Shown piece by piece: positions 1-7,824 of a stretch of 64,000 nucleotides of DNA. Every line of letters begins with the position of its first letter. The stretch's first letter is position 1. The stretch is from Flammeovirga pacifica (GTDB taxonomy: Bacteria; Bacteroidota; Bacteroidia; Cytophagales; Flammeovirgaceae). A model generated the notes under the pieces. The model searched no databases. It was not told the origin of the DNA and saw only the letters and a program-made list of their open reading frames with translations. The DNA lies in the NCBI RefSeq assembly GCF_000807855.2, contig NZ_JRYR02000002.1, positions 248,001 to 312,000 of the forward strand, written 5' to 3'. Both the position numbers and the translations under genes were made by a program.

Positions 1-127
1 AATGTTCATATGATTAGGTTTTGTTAAAAAATTAAATTTTTTCATTATAAATTTTCAATAAACAATACGACTAATTAAAAGCTCTAAATCAAGGTGATTT
101 CTATCACTTTATTACTTTCAAATTAAC

Positions 128-137
128 TACACCTTTG
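128..137 (+). promoter_or_regulatory. Probable promoter -7 element ahead of the B12 riboswitch
   Basis: TACACCTTTG lies a few bases upstream of the riboswitch aptamer and resembles the Bacteroidota -7 element TAnnTTTG, with two extra bases between TA and TTTG. The identical ten bases recur at 42526-42535 ahead of another operon. Placement just before a structured leader supports the call. No clear -33 TTG at ideal spacing was identified. Confidence 0.4.
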
Positions 138-140
138 CTG

Positions 141-306
141 TGCATTGGTTCCGAAAGGAGAATAGGGAATCTGGTGAAAATCCAGAACTGTACCCGCAAC
201 TGTAATGCTCAAAATACTTAAATCAAGTGCCATTGTTTTAACGAGAAGGCGATTTAAGAAAAGAGTTAAGTCAGGAGACCTGCCAAGCACAATTATTCGA
301 TGAAAC
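141..306 (+). promoter_or_regulatory. Cobalamin riboswitch
   Basis: The leader has the hallmarks of the cobalamin aptamer: the GGGAA-CTGGTGAAA-TCCAG block near 165-187, an ACTGTACCCGCAACTGTAA block near 188-206 and a canonical B12 box (AGTCAGGAGACCTGCC) at 269-284. It sits between a promoter-like element and the first gene of a B12 uptake locus, so it should repress the locus when adenosylcobalamin or a related cobamide is plentiful. The expression platform probably lies in the 285-406 stretch, which contains further short inverted repeats. Exact 5' and 3' edges are approximate. Confidence 0.95.
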
Positions 307-406
307 TTCGGGAGTTAAGTATCATATGAGACACTACACTGTACATTACTGTGTCTTTTATTTATTTCCCCAAGTTCATCCTAATAGCATAAAAACAAAA
401 TTAAAG

Positions 407-1762
407 ATGAACAAACAATTCTTTTTCAAACAATCCATTTCAGTCCTATTATCCATTCTATTATTTGTTGGTTGTAATTCAACAGATGACAAAACAATAC
501 TTGATATACATACGGTATCATTTGATACAGATGGTGGTAATACTATTGAACCTGTTGAAGTAAACGACGGTAATCAAGTAAAAGAACCTACACAACCAGA
601 AAAAGTAGGGCATGAATTTTTAGCTTGGACAATTAATGAAGAAACTTTTGATTTTGAAACACCTATTACTTCAGATATTACATTATTAGCCACTTGGGAG
701 GAGTTAGAAGTAACTTATCAAGTAACCTACTCATTTGATAATGGAAAAGAAGATAGTGTAGTAACTGTACTCGAAGATCAAAAATTAGAAATACCTTCTA
801 CACCTGTAAAAGAAGGATATCTTTTTAAAAACTGGTCGATTGATGGCGCTCCTTATGATTTTGAAACACCTGTTACTCAAGATATCACACTTACTGCAGT
901 TTATGAAGAAGTAATTGATCAGTTTGTGGTTAGTTTTGATCCTGATAATGGTGGTCAATTACAACAAGTAACTGTAAATGAGGATGAAATGGTGCAAGAA
1001 CCTGAAGCTCCAACAAAAGAGGGTTATGAATTCGTAGGTTGGTATTTAGGTGATGACTTGTTTGATTTTACTACTCCTATTACATCCAATATTACCATTA
1101 TTGCGAAATGGGAATTAGGTGCTGGTGAAACAACTGTAACTTATGCGACTATGTCTCCTGAAGATTTCCAAGCAATGGAACTAGGGGAACATGCCATGGT
1201 AAAAGCACAATTAAACCGTCTAGGTAGAGGATGGGCTTGGGGTACCGAGGTGTTTTTAATTGATGAAGAAGGGAATAATACAAAAGATTTATATACTACT
1301 TCTAACTATGGATGTTTCACATTTCCATTAGTATTCTCTGCAGGAGATGCCCAATTGGATGGTCAAACATTTGTATTTGATTTAGTAAAAGATATTTACA
1401 TGTCTTCACCACAAGTTGGTTTTGCTTATGAAAGAAATGAAGAAGTGAACGGACAACCTGCATACAATGGTATGAAATGGTTAGCACCTATGCGTCATGG
1501 AATCGAATTCTTTGATGAGGTAGTTAGAGGGAATATTAGAAAAGTGACTTTTGATGAAACAGTAAAAGTTTTAGTTGGAGACACAGAAATTTCTTTTGTT
1601 GAATTGGACGACGCAGGTGAATTAATCAATTTAACTTCAGACCAAGTAAGTCTTTTTGATAGCTTTTTAGGAAAAAATCAATATGTAAGAACTATCACAA
1701 AAGAAGGTAAAATATACTCTGTTTTACATAATGGAGTACCACAAATAAAAGATTCAATTTAG
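407..1762 (+). CDS. InlB B-repeat surface lipoprotein of the B12 uptake locus
   Basis: This is the first gene after the cobalamin riboswitch. The ATG at 407 is preferred over an upstream in-frame ATG at 326 because it begins a clean lipoprotein signal with Cys23 as the lipidated residue. Three Listeria-Bacteroides (InlB B-type, Flg_new) repeats follow at roughly 36-103, 105-170 and 172-236, each with the FDxDxGG, GYxFxxW and ITxxxTxxAxWE elements. The C-terminal ~210 residues belong to no family I recognise. By position it is probably an outer-membrane surface protein that helps capture cobamides, with the repeats acting as a stalk. It is a partial paralogue of the gene at 2886, but the C-terminal domains differ completely. 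Confidence 0.85.
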   Translation: MNKQFFFKQSISVLLSILLFVGCNSTDDKTILDIHTVSFDTDGGNTIEPVEVNDGNQVKEPTQPEKVGHEFLAWTINEETFDFETPITSDITLLATWEELEVTYQVTYSFDNGKEDSVVTVLEDQKLEIPSTPVKEGYLFKNWSIDGAPYDFETPVTQDITLTAVYEEVIDQFVVSFDPDNGGQLQQVTVNEDEMVQEPEAPTKEGYEFVGWYLGDDLFDFTTPITSNITIIAKWELGAGETTVTYATMSPEDFQAMELGEHAMVKAQLNRLGRGWAWGTEVFLIDEEGNNTKDLYTTSNYGCFTFPLVFSAGDAQLDGQTFVFDLVKDIYMSSPQVGFAYERNEEVNGQPAYNGMKWLAPMRHGIEFFDEVVRGNIRKVTFDETVKVLVGDTEISFVELDDAGELINLTSDQVSLFDSFLGKNQYVRTITKEGKIYSVLHNGVPQIKDSI

Positions 1763-1781
1763 ATTCTATTAATAAATCTGG

Positions 1782-1810
1782 GTAGGGGAGCAGCTTTGTT
1801 GCTTCCCTAC
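1782..1810 (+). terminator. Intercistronic hairpin
   Basis: GTAGGGGAGCA (1782-1792) pairs with TGCTTCCCTAC (1800-1810) with one G-T wobble, and is followed by ATTTTATTG. It lies 20 bp after the first lipoprotein gene, so it may attenuate transcription into the rest of the B12 locus or stabilise the upstream mRNA. Confidence 0.5.
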
Positions 1811-1827
1811 ATTTTATTGAAAAAAAA

Positions 1828-2751
1828 ATGAAGTACATTAAATATTTTGTAGCGGTTTTACTCCTAATCTTATCATTAGGAAGTTGTCAAAATACCAACG
1901 ACGAAGTAGAGCAAGAGAACATTTATAAACCTAATGAAAACCCAAATGCCACACCTTGGATTACAGAAGTTTTAGATTTTTCTCCAGCCCCAGGTCAGTT
2001 TTTAAATAAGGTAGATAACGATCAAGATACGAAAGATTACATTGTAGGAGATACATATACTTTCTTGTCTTTAGGAACTTTTGGAGGTTCAGTTTCTTTT
2101 AAATTTGATCATTCAATAATGAATCAAGAAGGAAATGATTTAGCCATTTACGGTAATCCTTTTGAAGGTAGTTCTGAGCCAGGTATTGTCATGGTTTGTC
2201 AAGATTTAAACGGTAATGGCTACCCCGATGATAACGAACCTTGGTATCAGTTAAAAGGCAGTGAGTACTATAAAAATGAAACCAAACATCATGTATCAGT
2301 TACTTATTATCGTCCTTCTGCTACAGAAGATCAACATCTTATTAAATACAAGAAAGTATATGCAGGTAACACCGAGGAAGGGATTTTAGACTTTACTCCT
2401 GTTATACCGTGGCATCCACAACCTATGTTCCCATCTTTCTATCAAGAGAATGAAATAACATTTACGGGTACTCTTTTAGAGTCCAATGTTATTGTTGATG
2501 ATGGGATTTATTATAACAAAGCCTACGACTGGGGGTATGCCGATAATAAAGGCTACGAACAAGAAGGAAAATTAAGAGCTGCAGACTTGTTTGATATTAG
2601 TAATGCAGTGGATGATAACGGCAAAAGTGTAGACTTAATTGCTATTGATTTTGTAAAAGTCTATACCGCAACAATTGATATTAATGGTAGAATCGGTGAA
2701 CGATCTACTGAGGTATTTAAAGCGGCTGATCTATCCCTTCTTGATAAATAA
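1828..2751 (+). CDS. Surface lipoprotein of the B12 uptake locus (307 aa)
   Basis: The protein has a lipoprotein signal peptide ending at Cys20 (LSLGSC). The rest is a soluble extracellular domain rich in aromatic and acidic residues, beginning around residue 45 with a VLDFSPAPGQFLN segment. It contains GNDLAIYGNPF and a short Asp-rich DLNGNGYPDDNEPW stretch that looks calcium-binding. Proteins of this kind commonly travel with cobalamin-riboswitch TonB receptors in Bacteroidota and are annotated only as cell-surface proteins. I infer a role in binding B12 or a B12-carrying ligand at the cell surface, from context only. It lies between the two InlB-repeat lipoproteins. Confidence 0.8.
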   Translation: MKYIKYFVAVLLLILSLGSCQNTNDEVEQENIYKPNENPNATPWITEVLDFSPAPGQFLNKVDNDQDTKDYIVGDTYTFLSLGTFGGSVSFKFDHSIMNQEGNDLAIYGNPFEGSSEPGIVMVCQDLNGNGYPDDNEPWYQLKGSEYYKNETKHHVSVTYYRPSATEDQHLIKYKKVYAGNTEEGILDFTPVIPWHPQPMFPSFYQENEITFTGTLLESNVIVDDGIYYNKAYDWGYADNKGYEQEGKLRAADLFDISNAVDDNGKSVDLIAIDFVKVYTATIDINGRIGERSTEVFKAADLSLLDK

Positions 2752-2885
2752 ATTATAAATAATTAGAGAGTACTGCTTCGATTTCATTTTAAATAAATAA
2801 AAATCACCGTCTTATGAAAAGTGAGAAAGGTGATACTAAACACGATCTAATTACGCTAAATCATACTTAATAACGAGATATAAAT

Positions 2886-4310
2886 ATGTATAAACAAACA
2901 AAAAACTTCAATCTGCTTCTTCTTTTGTTATTCTTAATTTTTACAGGATGTAACAAAGAAAACGATGAGTCTTTAAAAGTGTTTAAAGTCACATTTGAGA
3001 CCAATGGGGGTACCTCAATTAAGGCACAAGAAATTGTGAAAGGTGGGGTAGTCAAAGAGCCTTCAAATCCTGAAAGAGTGGGTCATGAATTTATTCAATG
3101 GACCAAAGACGATGAAACTTATGACTTTACAGAAGAAGTAAAAAGCGATTTTTCTTTAATGGCAGAGTGGAAAGAATTGGAAGTGACACACAATGTTACT
3201 TATCAATTCGATAATACATCAAAAGATAGTGTGGTTACTATTATCGAAAACGAAAAACTTGAGGAACCACAACATCCTTTAAAAGAAGGGTTTATTTTTA
3301 AATATTGGTCGGTAGATGGTTCTCCATTCGATTTTAAAACGCCAATTACAGCAGAAATAACGTTAGTAGCTGTTTATGAAGAAGTAATCAATCAATTTGT
3401 AATCACTTTTGATCCTGATAATGGAGAACAATTACAACAAGTAATCGTTGATGAAGATGAAAAAGTAACCGCTCCAGAAGATCCAACTAAAGAAAAATTC
3501 ATCTTTAGCGGTTGGTATGTTGGAGAAGAGCTTTTTGATTTTGATACTGAAGTTACAGCAGATATTACACTAAAAGCAAAGTGGGAAAGTGCTATTGCTT
3601 ATGTGAATTTAAATGATGGAACACTAACAGCGACCAACACCTATTGGTGGGGTAAAGGAGGAAATTATTACGATACTTTTAATGAGAAAGATTGTTACGA
3701 TGAAAAAGTAATTGATGGTATCGTGAAAATTAGTAACCTAAACTTTCTTGATATGATGACTAAAATGGGATTGGCAATTTCTAATTATGATCATTCTACT
3801 GTAGATCCTTCAGGTTATCCTGCCAATCAATTAGATATTCAATATGCTGCATACCCGGCACCTGTCGAAAATGGAGAGCAATATTTGGTAATGTACAAAT
3901 CACCGAAATCAATGGGACCTACTTGGAATCCCGATAGCTTAGTATTCGTACAACCGGTTCAATTGAATACCATCTCTTTTACGAACAATGCCTATGGTTA
4001 TTTAAGTATGAAACAAGGGGATTGGATGGCAAAGAAATTTGCTGATGGAGATTGGTTTAAAGTTACTGTAACAGGTTGGGATAAAGAAGGAAACACAACG
4101 GGATCTATTGATGTATCTCTTGCGGAAGGCGAAGATATATTGGATGTATGGAAAGCAGTTGATCTTTCTACTTTAGGAGTAGTGAGTAAACTTACTTTTG
4201 ATATGTCATCTTCTGATCCCGCTACTAGACCTCCAGGAGATTTTAATACACCAATGTATTTCTGTATGAAAGACATTAGTTACTATAAACAGATCGAAGA
4301 AAATAAATAA
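2886..4310 (+). CDS. InlB B-repeat lipoprotein with C-terminal DUF4465 domain
   Basis: Lipoprotein signal with Cys22, then three InlB B-type repeats (about 33-96, 100-164, 166-230) closely resembling those of the gene at 407, then a DUF4465 domain from about 235 to 470. DUF4465 is recognised by the NNAYGYLSMKQGD block, the DWFKVTVTGWDKEG block and the LTFDMSSSDP ending. DUF4465 lipoproteins are recurrent members of Bacteroidota B12 uptake loci and some are reported cobamide binders. The combination of repeats and DUF4465 suggests a ligand-binding head on a repeat stalk anchored in the outer membrane. Confidence 0.85.
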   Translation: MYKQTKNFNLLLLLLFLIFTGCNKENDESLKVFKVTFETNGGTSIKAQEIVKGGVVKEPSNPERVGHEFIQWTKDDETYDFTEEVKSDFSLMAEWKELEVTHNVTYQFDNTSKDSVVTIIENEKLEEPQHPLKEGFIFKYWSVDGSPFDFKTPITAEITLVAVYEEVINQFVITFDPDNGEQLQQVIVDEDEKVTAPEDPTKEKFIFSGWYVGEELFDFDTEVTADITLKAKWESAIAYVNLNDGTLTATNTYWWGKGGNYYDTFNEKDCYDEKVIDGIVKISNLNFLDMMTKMGLAISNYDHSTVDPSGYPANQLDIQYAAYPAPVENGEQYLVMYKSPKSMGPTWNPDSLVFVQPVQLNTISFTNNAYGYLSMKQGDWMAKKFADGDWFKVTVTGWDKEGNTTGSIDVSLAEGEDILDVWKAVDLSTLGVVSKLTFDMSSSDPATRPPGDFNTPMYFCMKDISYYKQIEENK

Positions 4311-4322
4311 TAATGATTCATT

Positions 4323-4387
4323 GTAGAGACTTTTATAAAAAGGTAGATAAGAACAATCAACCATAACATTTTTATAAAAGTCTCTAC
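4323..4387. repeat. Perfect 19-bp inverted repeat between the DUF4465 gene and btuB
   Basis: GTAGAGACTTTTATAAAAA at 4323-4341 is the exact reverse complement of 4369-4387, with a 27-base loop. It sits immediately after the DUF4465 stop codon and ends 28 bp before the btuB start. It lacks a T-tract after the right arm, so a simple terminator is unlikely; RNA processing, attenuation or a remnant of a small mobile repeat are alternatives. Confidence 0.7.
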
Positions 4388-4415
4388 TATTGATTGTAAT
4401 AACATTCAGACAATA

Positions 4416-6389
4416 ATGAATACAATTCATGAAATATTAAACCATAAAACCTGCATCTTGATTGCCATCTTGATGATCGGTTTCTCGTATTCATCAAAAG
4501 CACAATATGCCGACAGTACTGTTTATTTACATGAAGTAGAGGTAAAAGCGGAAAAAATACCAGAACGTTTGAGTTTTAAAACGACGCAAATCACTAAAGA
4601 AAAAATTGAACAATATTTATCAGCTTCATTAGGCGAATTACTAACACTTCAAACACCAATTTTTATCAAAAGTTATGGGGCTGGAGGTACGGCAACACCC
4701 TCTTTTAGAGGTACTGGAGCATCTCATACTCAAGTCTATTGGAACGGTATTAATCTAAATTCTCCGATGTTGGGTCAGGTAGATTTATCGTTATTTCCCG
4801 TTGCATTTACAGACGAAATCACCATTAATTATGGAGGGTCTAGCTTGTTGCAAGGCACAGGCGGTCTTGGAGGAGGCATTCAAATGAATTCTAAAGTAGT
4901 TTTTGAAGACCATACAAAAGTGATGGCTTCACAAACCTTCAATACCTTAGAGAATAGTATTACTAACGCAAGTGTTACTTTAGGTAACAAAAAGCTACAA
5001 TCTACCACAAAGTTATTTTATAAAAATGCTCAAAATAGATTTGAGTTTGAAAACCCACTTCAACCTAATTCTCCAACTTGGGTCAACGATCATTCTGCTC
5101 AGATTCAATATGGAGCAATGCAAGAGTTGGCATGGAAAGTCAACGACCAACATCAAATTCAATTGAACGCATGGTATCAAAAAAGTGATAGAGAACTAAC
5201 GCCATCCATGGACAGTAAAGAGGGAGATAGTTGGCAGGGAGATGATTCTTTTAAGCTTTTAGGGAATTGGAAATTTACCAACGATCGTTTAAAAACAGAA
5301 TTTATTACAGCACTTTTAATAGACGATCTTTGGTATAAACGCCAACTAAATAATGATGAAAACCCTAAAATGACAGCATCGGATTCACGATCGGTACAAT
5401 GGCAAAATCATTTTAAAACAACGTATCAGCTTACACCAAAAATTCTAATTCGTGGAGGGGTAGACGATTATTACGATCAGATTCATAGTAACGCCTATCA
5501 TTCTGTAAACGATACCACCAATAAAGAAGTAGCGCAACATACTTTAGACCTTTATGCAGGAGTAGATTGGGTGATTTTTGATCAAACTACTTTAAGTTTT
5601 TTGGCTCGTCAGGAATGGATAGATGGCGATATTAAACCATTCTTACCAAGTTTAGGTATCGATACAGATATTAATCCATACGATAAAGTAGTGGTTGGAG
5701 TAAGAGCAAATGTATCTAAGAACTTTCATGCTCCTTCCTTAAACGATAGGTACTGGTATCCTGTAGGAAACCCTGATTTACTACCCGAAGAAGGATGGAC
5801 CTACGAAGCTACTTTCAAACTCCGTTCTAATACCACCTCTAATTGGCAATGGAAATATGAATTGACGGGCTTTAATAGTTTAATCGATAATTGGATTGTA
5901 TGGAAACCTGCCGTCAGTAATTTATGGCGACCTGAAAATTTAAAAAGAGTACATTCTCGAGGACTTGAACAAATTGCGGAAGTAAGTTATAAGAAAAACG
6001 ATTGGAACTTTCATTTGTATACATCTATTTCAATGGTTCACTCAGAGAATACAGAAGCGAACGACGAGTTAGATCAATCGGTAGGAAAACAATTGATATA
6101 TACTCCTGTAGGTTCATTTCAGGGGTATTTTCAAGTGAATTATAAAAAATGGTATAGTATAGTAGAGCAACAAATATATGGAGAAAGGCTTACTCAGACC
6201 GATGGGAGTGAATATTTACCTCCTTATTATCTGACAAATTTGACTATTGGAAAACAGATCAAATGGATGAACTCAACGTGGGATGTAAAAGCAAGAGTGG
6301 AAAATATCTTTAATTATCATTATCAGTCGATAGCTAGAAAACCAATGCCAGGAAGAGTTTTTCAATGCACCCTCACTTATAATTTTTAA
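4416..6389 (+). CDS. btuB: BtuB-like TonB-dependent outer-membrane receptor
   Basis: The product is a 657-residue TonB-dependent receptor. A signal peptide ends near residue 30 (SSKAQ), a TonB-box-like region follows (VYLHEVEVKA), then a plug domain at about 50-165 with the SFRGTGASHTQVYWNGINLN segment, then a beta-barrel ending in a terminal aromatic (LTYNF). The length is close to that of BtuB and shorter than SusC proteins. It imports cobamides across the outer membrane using TonB energy. The riboswitch upstream and the BtuG-like gene 2 bp downstream fix the substrate assignment; the sequence alone would only say TonB receptor. Confidence 0.9.
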   Translation: MNTIHEILNHKTCILIAILMIGFSYSSKAQYADSTVYLHEVEVKAEKIPERLSFKTTQITKEKIEQYLSASLGELLTLQTPIFIKSYGAGGTATPSFRGTGASHTQVYWNGINLNSPMLGQVDLSLFPVAFTDEITINYGGSSLLQGTGGLGGGIQMNSKVVFEDHTKVMASQTFNTLENSITNASVTLGNKKLQSTTKLFYKNAQNRFEFENPLQPNSPTWVNDHSAQIQYGAMQELAWKVNDQHQIQLNAWYQKSDRELTPSMDSKEGDSWQGDDSFKLLGNWKFTNDRLKTEFITALLIDDLWYKRQLNNDENPKMTASDSRSVQWQNHFKTTYQLTPKILIRGGVDDYYDQIHSNAYHSVNDTTNKEVAQHTLDLYAGVDWVIFDQTTLSFLARQEWIDGDIKPFLPSLGIDTDINPYDKVVVGVRANVSKNFHAPSLNDRYWYPVGNPDLLPEEGWTYEATFKLRSNTTSNWQWKYELTGFNSLIDNWIVWKPAVSNLWRPENLKRVHSRGLEQIAEVSYKKNDWNFHLYTSISMVHSENTEANDELDQSVGKQLIYTPVGSFQGYFQVNYKKWYSIVEQQIYGERLTQTDGSEYLPPYYLTNLTIGKQIKWMNSTWDVKARVENIFNYHYQSIARKPMPGRVFQCTLTYNF

Positions 6390-6391
6390 AA

Positions 6392-7462
6392 ATGAAATAC
6401 ACAATATATATAGCACTGTTTCTGTTGGTTGCTTGTAATACAGCACAAGACAGTATGCCGGTCTCTACAGAAAAAGAAGTAGATAAAAATATCACTTTTG
6501 AAAAAGGAGTGTATGTAGTGAATGAGGGTAATTTTGATTGGGGAGTAGCCACTTTATCGCATAAAAGATATGCTTCTGATACAGTAAACAATGAGTTGTA
6601 TAAAAGCATCAATAATTTTGAATTAGGCAATGTAGCACAGTCTATGACTTTCATTAATGAGGAAGCATATATATGTGTTAATAACTCTTCTAGAATCGAT
6701 ATCATGGAAGAGAAAACAGGGAAGTGGATGGATCGTATTGATATTCCTAACAGCAGCCCCAGGTATTTGTACCAAGTAGATGAACAAAAAGCTTACGTAA
6801 CAGATTTGTACGCAGATAAAATTTATGTGATTGATCTAAAAAGTAATGAAGTTGTCAAAAATATCGTTACTACGGGTTGGACAGAGAAGATGTGTGAATT
6901 GGATGATTATGTGTATGTTACCCAAACAAAAACAGTTTTTGATAAAAGAAAAGGAGGACAGTTATTACTAAAATTAGACACTTCTACCGATGAAATTGTA
7001 GATAGTTTAGCTTTACCTATTGGCCCAATTGATTTAGTAGTTGATAAAGACGAAATGATATGGGTTTTATGCAATGGTGGCTTAGAGGAACTTCAACCAG
7101 CATTAGTACAAGTAGATCCTACGTCGTTTAGCATCAAAAAATCTTTCTCTTTAAGTGCAGATGATTATCTAAGTATGCCCTCAAGGTTAAGAATAAATAA
7201 GGAGAAAGATCAATTGTTTTTTATTCAGAAAGATGTCATCCAACAAGATATTTATGCCGATCATTTTGAACGAAAAGTTATAGTACCACAAGGGAGAAGG
7301 TTGTTTTATGGTTTAGGTGTCAATCCAAATAACAACGACATTTATGTCACCGATGCGATTGATTATGTCCAAAAAGGATGGGTGTTTCAATACAATATGA
7401 TGGGGGCGAAATTAGATTCTTTTCAAGTGGGAGTGATACCCAATGAGATTGTTTTTCAGTAG
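6392..7462 (+). CDS. btuG: BtuG-like surface beta-propeller lipoprotein (DUF5074/YncE family)
   Basis: Two bases separate this start from the btuB stop, so translation is probably coupled. The product has a lipoprotein signal with Cys15 and a series of blade-like repeats (GVYVVNEGNFDWG, KAYVTDLYADKIYVIDL, IYVTDAIDYVQKGWVF) typical of YncE/DUF5074 seven-bladed propellers. In Bacteroides, BtuG is a surface lipoprotein with extremely tight cobamide binding that docks on BtuB and feeds it. Position, size and fold match that role. Residues contacting cobalamin cannot be judged by eye. Confidence 0.85.
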   Translation: MKYTIYIALFLLVACNTAQDSMPVSTEKEVDKNITFEKGVYVVNEGNFDWGVATLSHKRYASDTVNNELYKSINNFELGNVAQSMTFINEEAYICVNNSSRIDIMEEKTGKWMDRIDIPNSSPRYLYQVDEQKAYVTDLYADKIYVIDLKSNEVVKNIVTTGWTEKMCELDDYVYVTQTKTVFDKRKGGQLLLKLDTSTDEIVDSLALPIGPIDLVVDKDEMIWVLCNGGLEELQPALVQVDPTSFSIKKSFSLSADDYLSMPSRLRINKEKDQLFFIQKDVIQQDIYADHFERKVIVPQGRRLFYGLGVNPNNNDIYVTDAIDYVQKGWVFQYNMMGAKLDSFQVGVIPNEIVFQ

Positions 7463-7469
7463 GTCAATG

Positions 7470-7523
7470 AAATGGATGGAAAAAGTATTTGTAAAAAAAG
7501 ATTCTGATCTATCCATACCATTT
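7470..7523 (+). terminator. Possible terminator of the B12 uptake locus
   Basis: AAATGGATGGA (7470-7480) and TCCATACCATTT (7512-7523) can pair with one bulge, with TATTTTTA after the right arm. The 31-base loop makes it a weak candidate. It directly follows the btuG stop codon. Confidence 0.35.
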
Positions 7524-7824
7524 ATTTTTACAGGAAGTTAATAGTTAAATCAATAGGAGTGATTTTTTAATAAAAACAGTTGCCACTCCCCAACGATATT
7601 TTTGTTTTTGATATTCAGTACTTATTCTAAGTGATTTTTTTTGTTAAGTTTCTTTAGCTGATGATTTGTTTGTTTACAAAAAATTGAATGTATTTTTGTT
7701 TAAATAAATTTTTTACATTCATCATAAGAGGAATACTCCCTAAATTATCTAGCAAATTTTTTCGAAAACTAATTACAAGAATATGTATTCAATAAATGAG
7801 ATGAATAGATTTAATATTAACTTA
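7524..7824. other. Non-coding gap between B12 locus and PUL
   Basis: About 300 bases of AT-rich DNA without a credible reading frame. It must contain the promoter of the regulator at 7825; no convincing TAnnTTTG element stood out. Confidence 0.5.
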
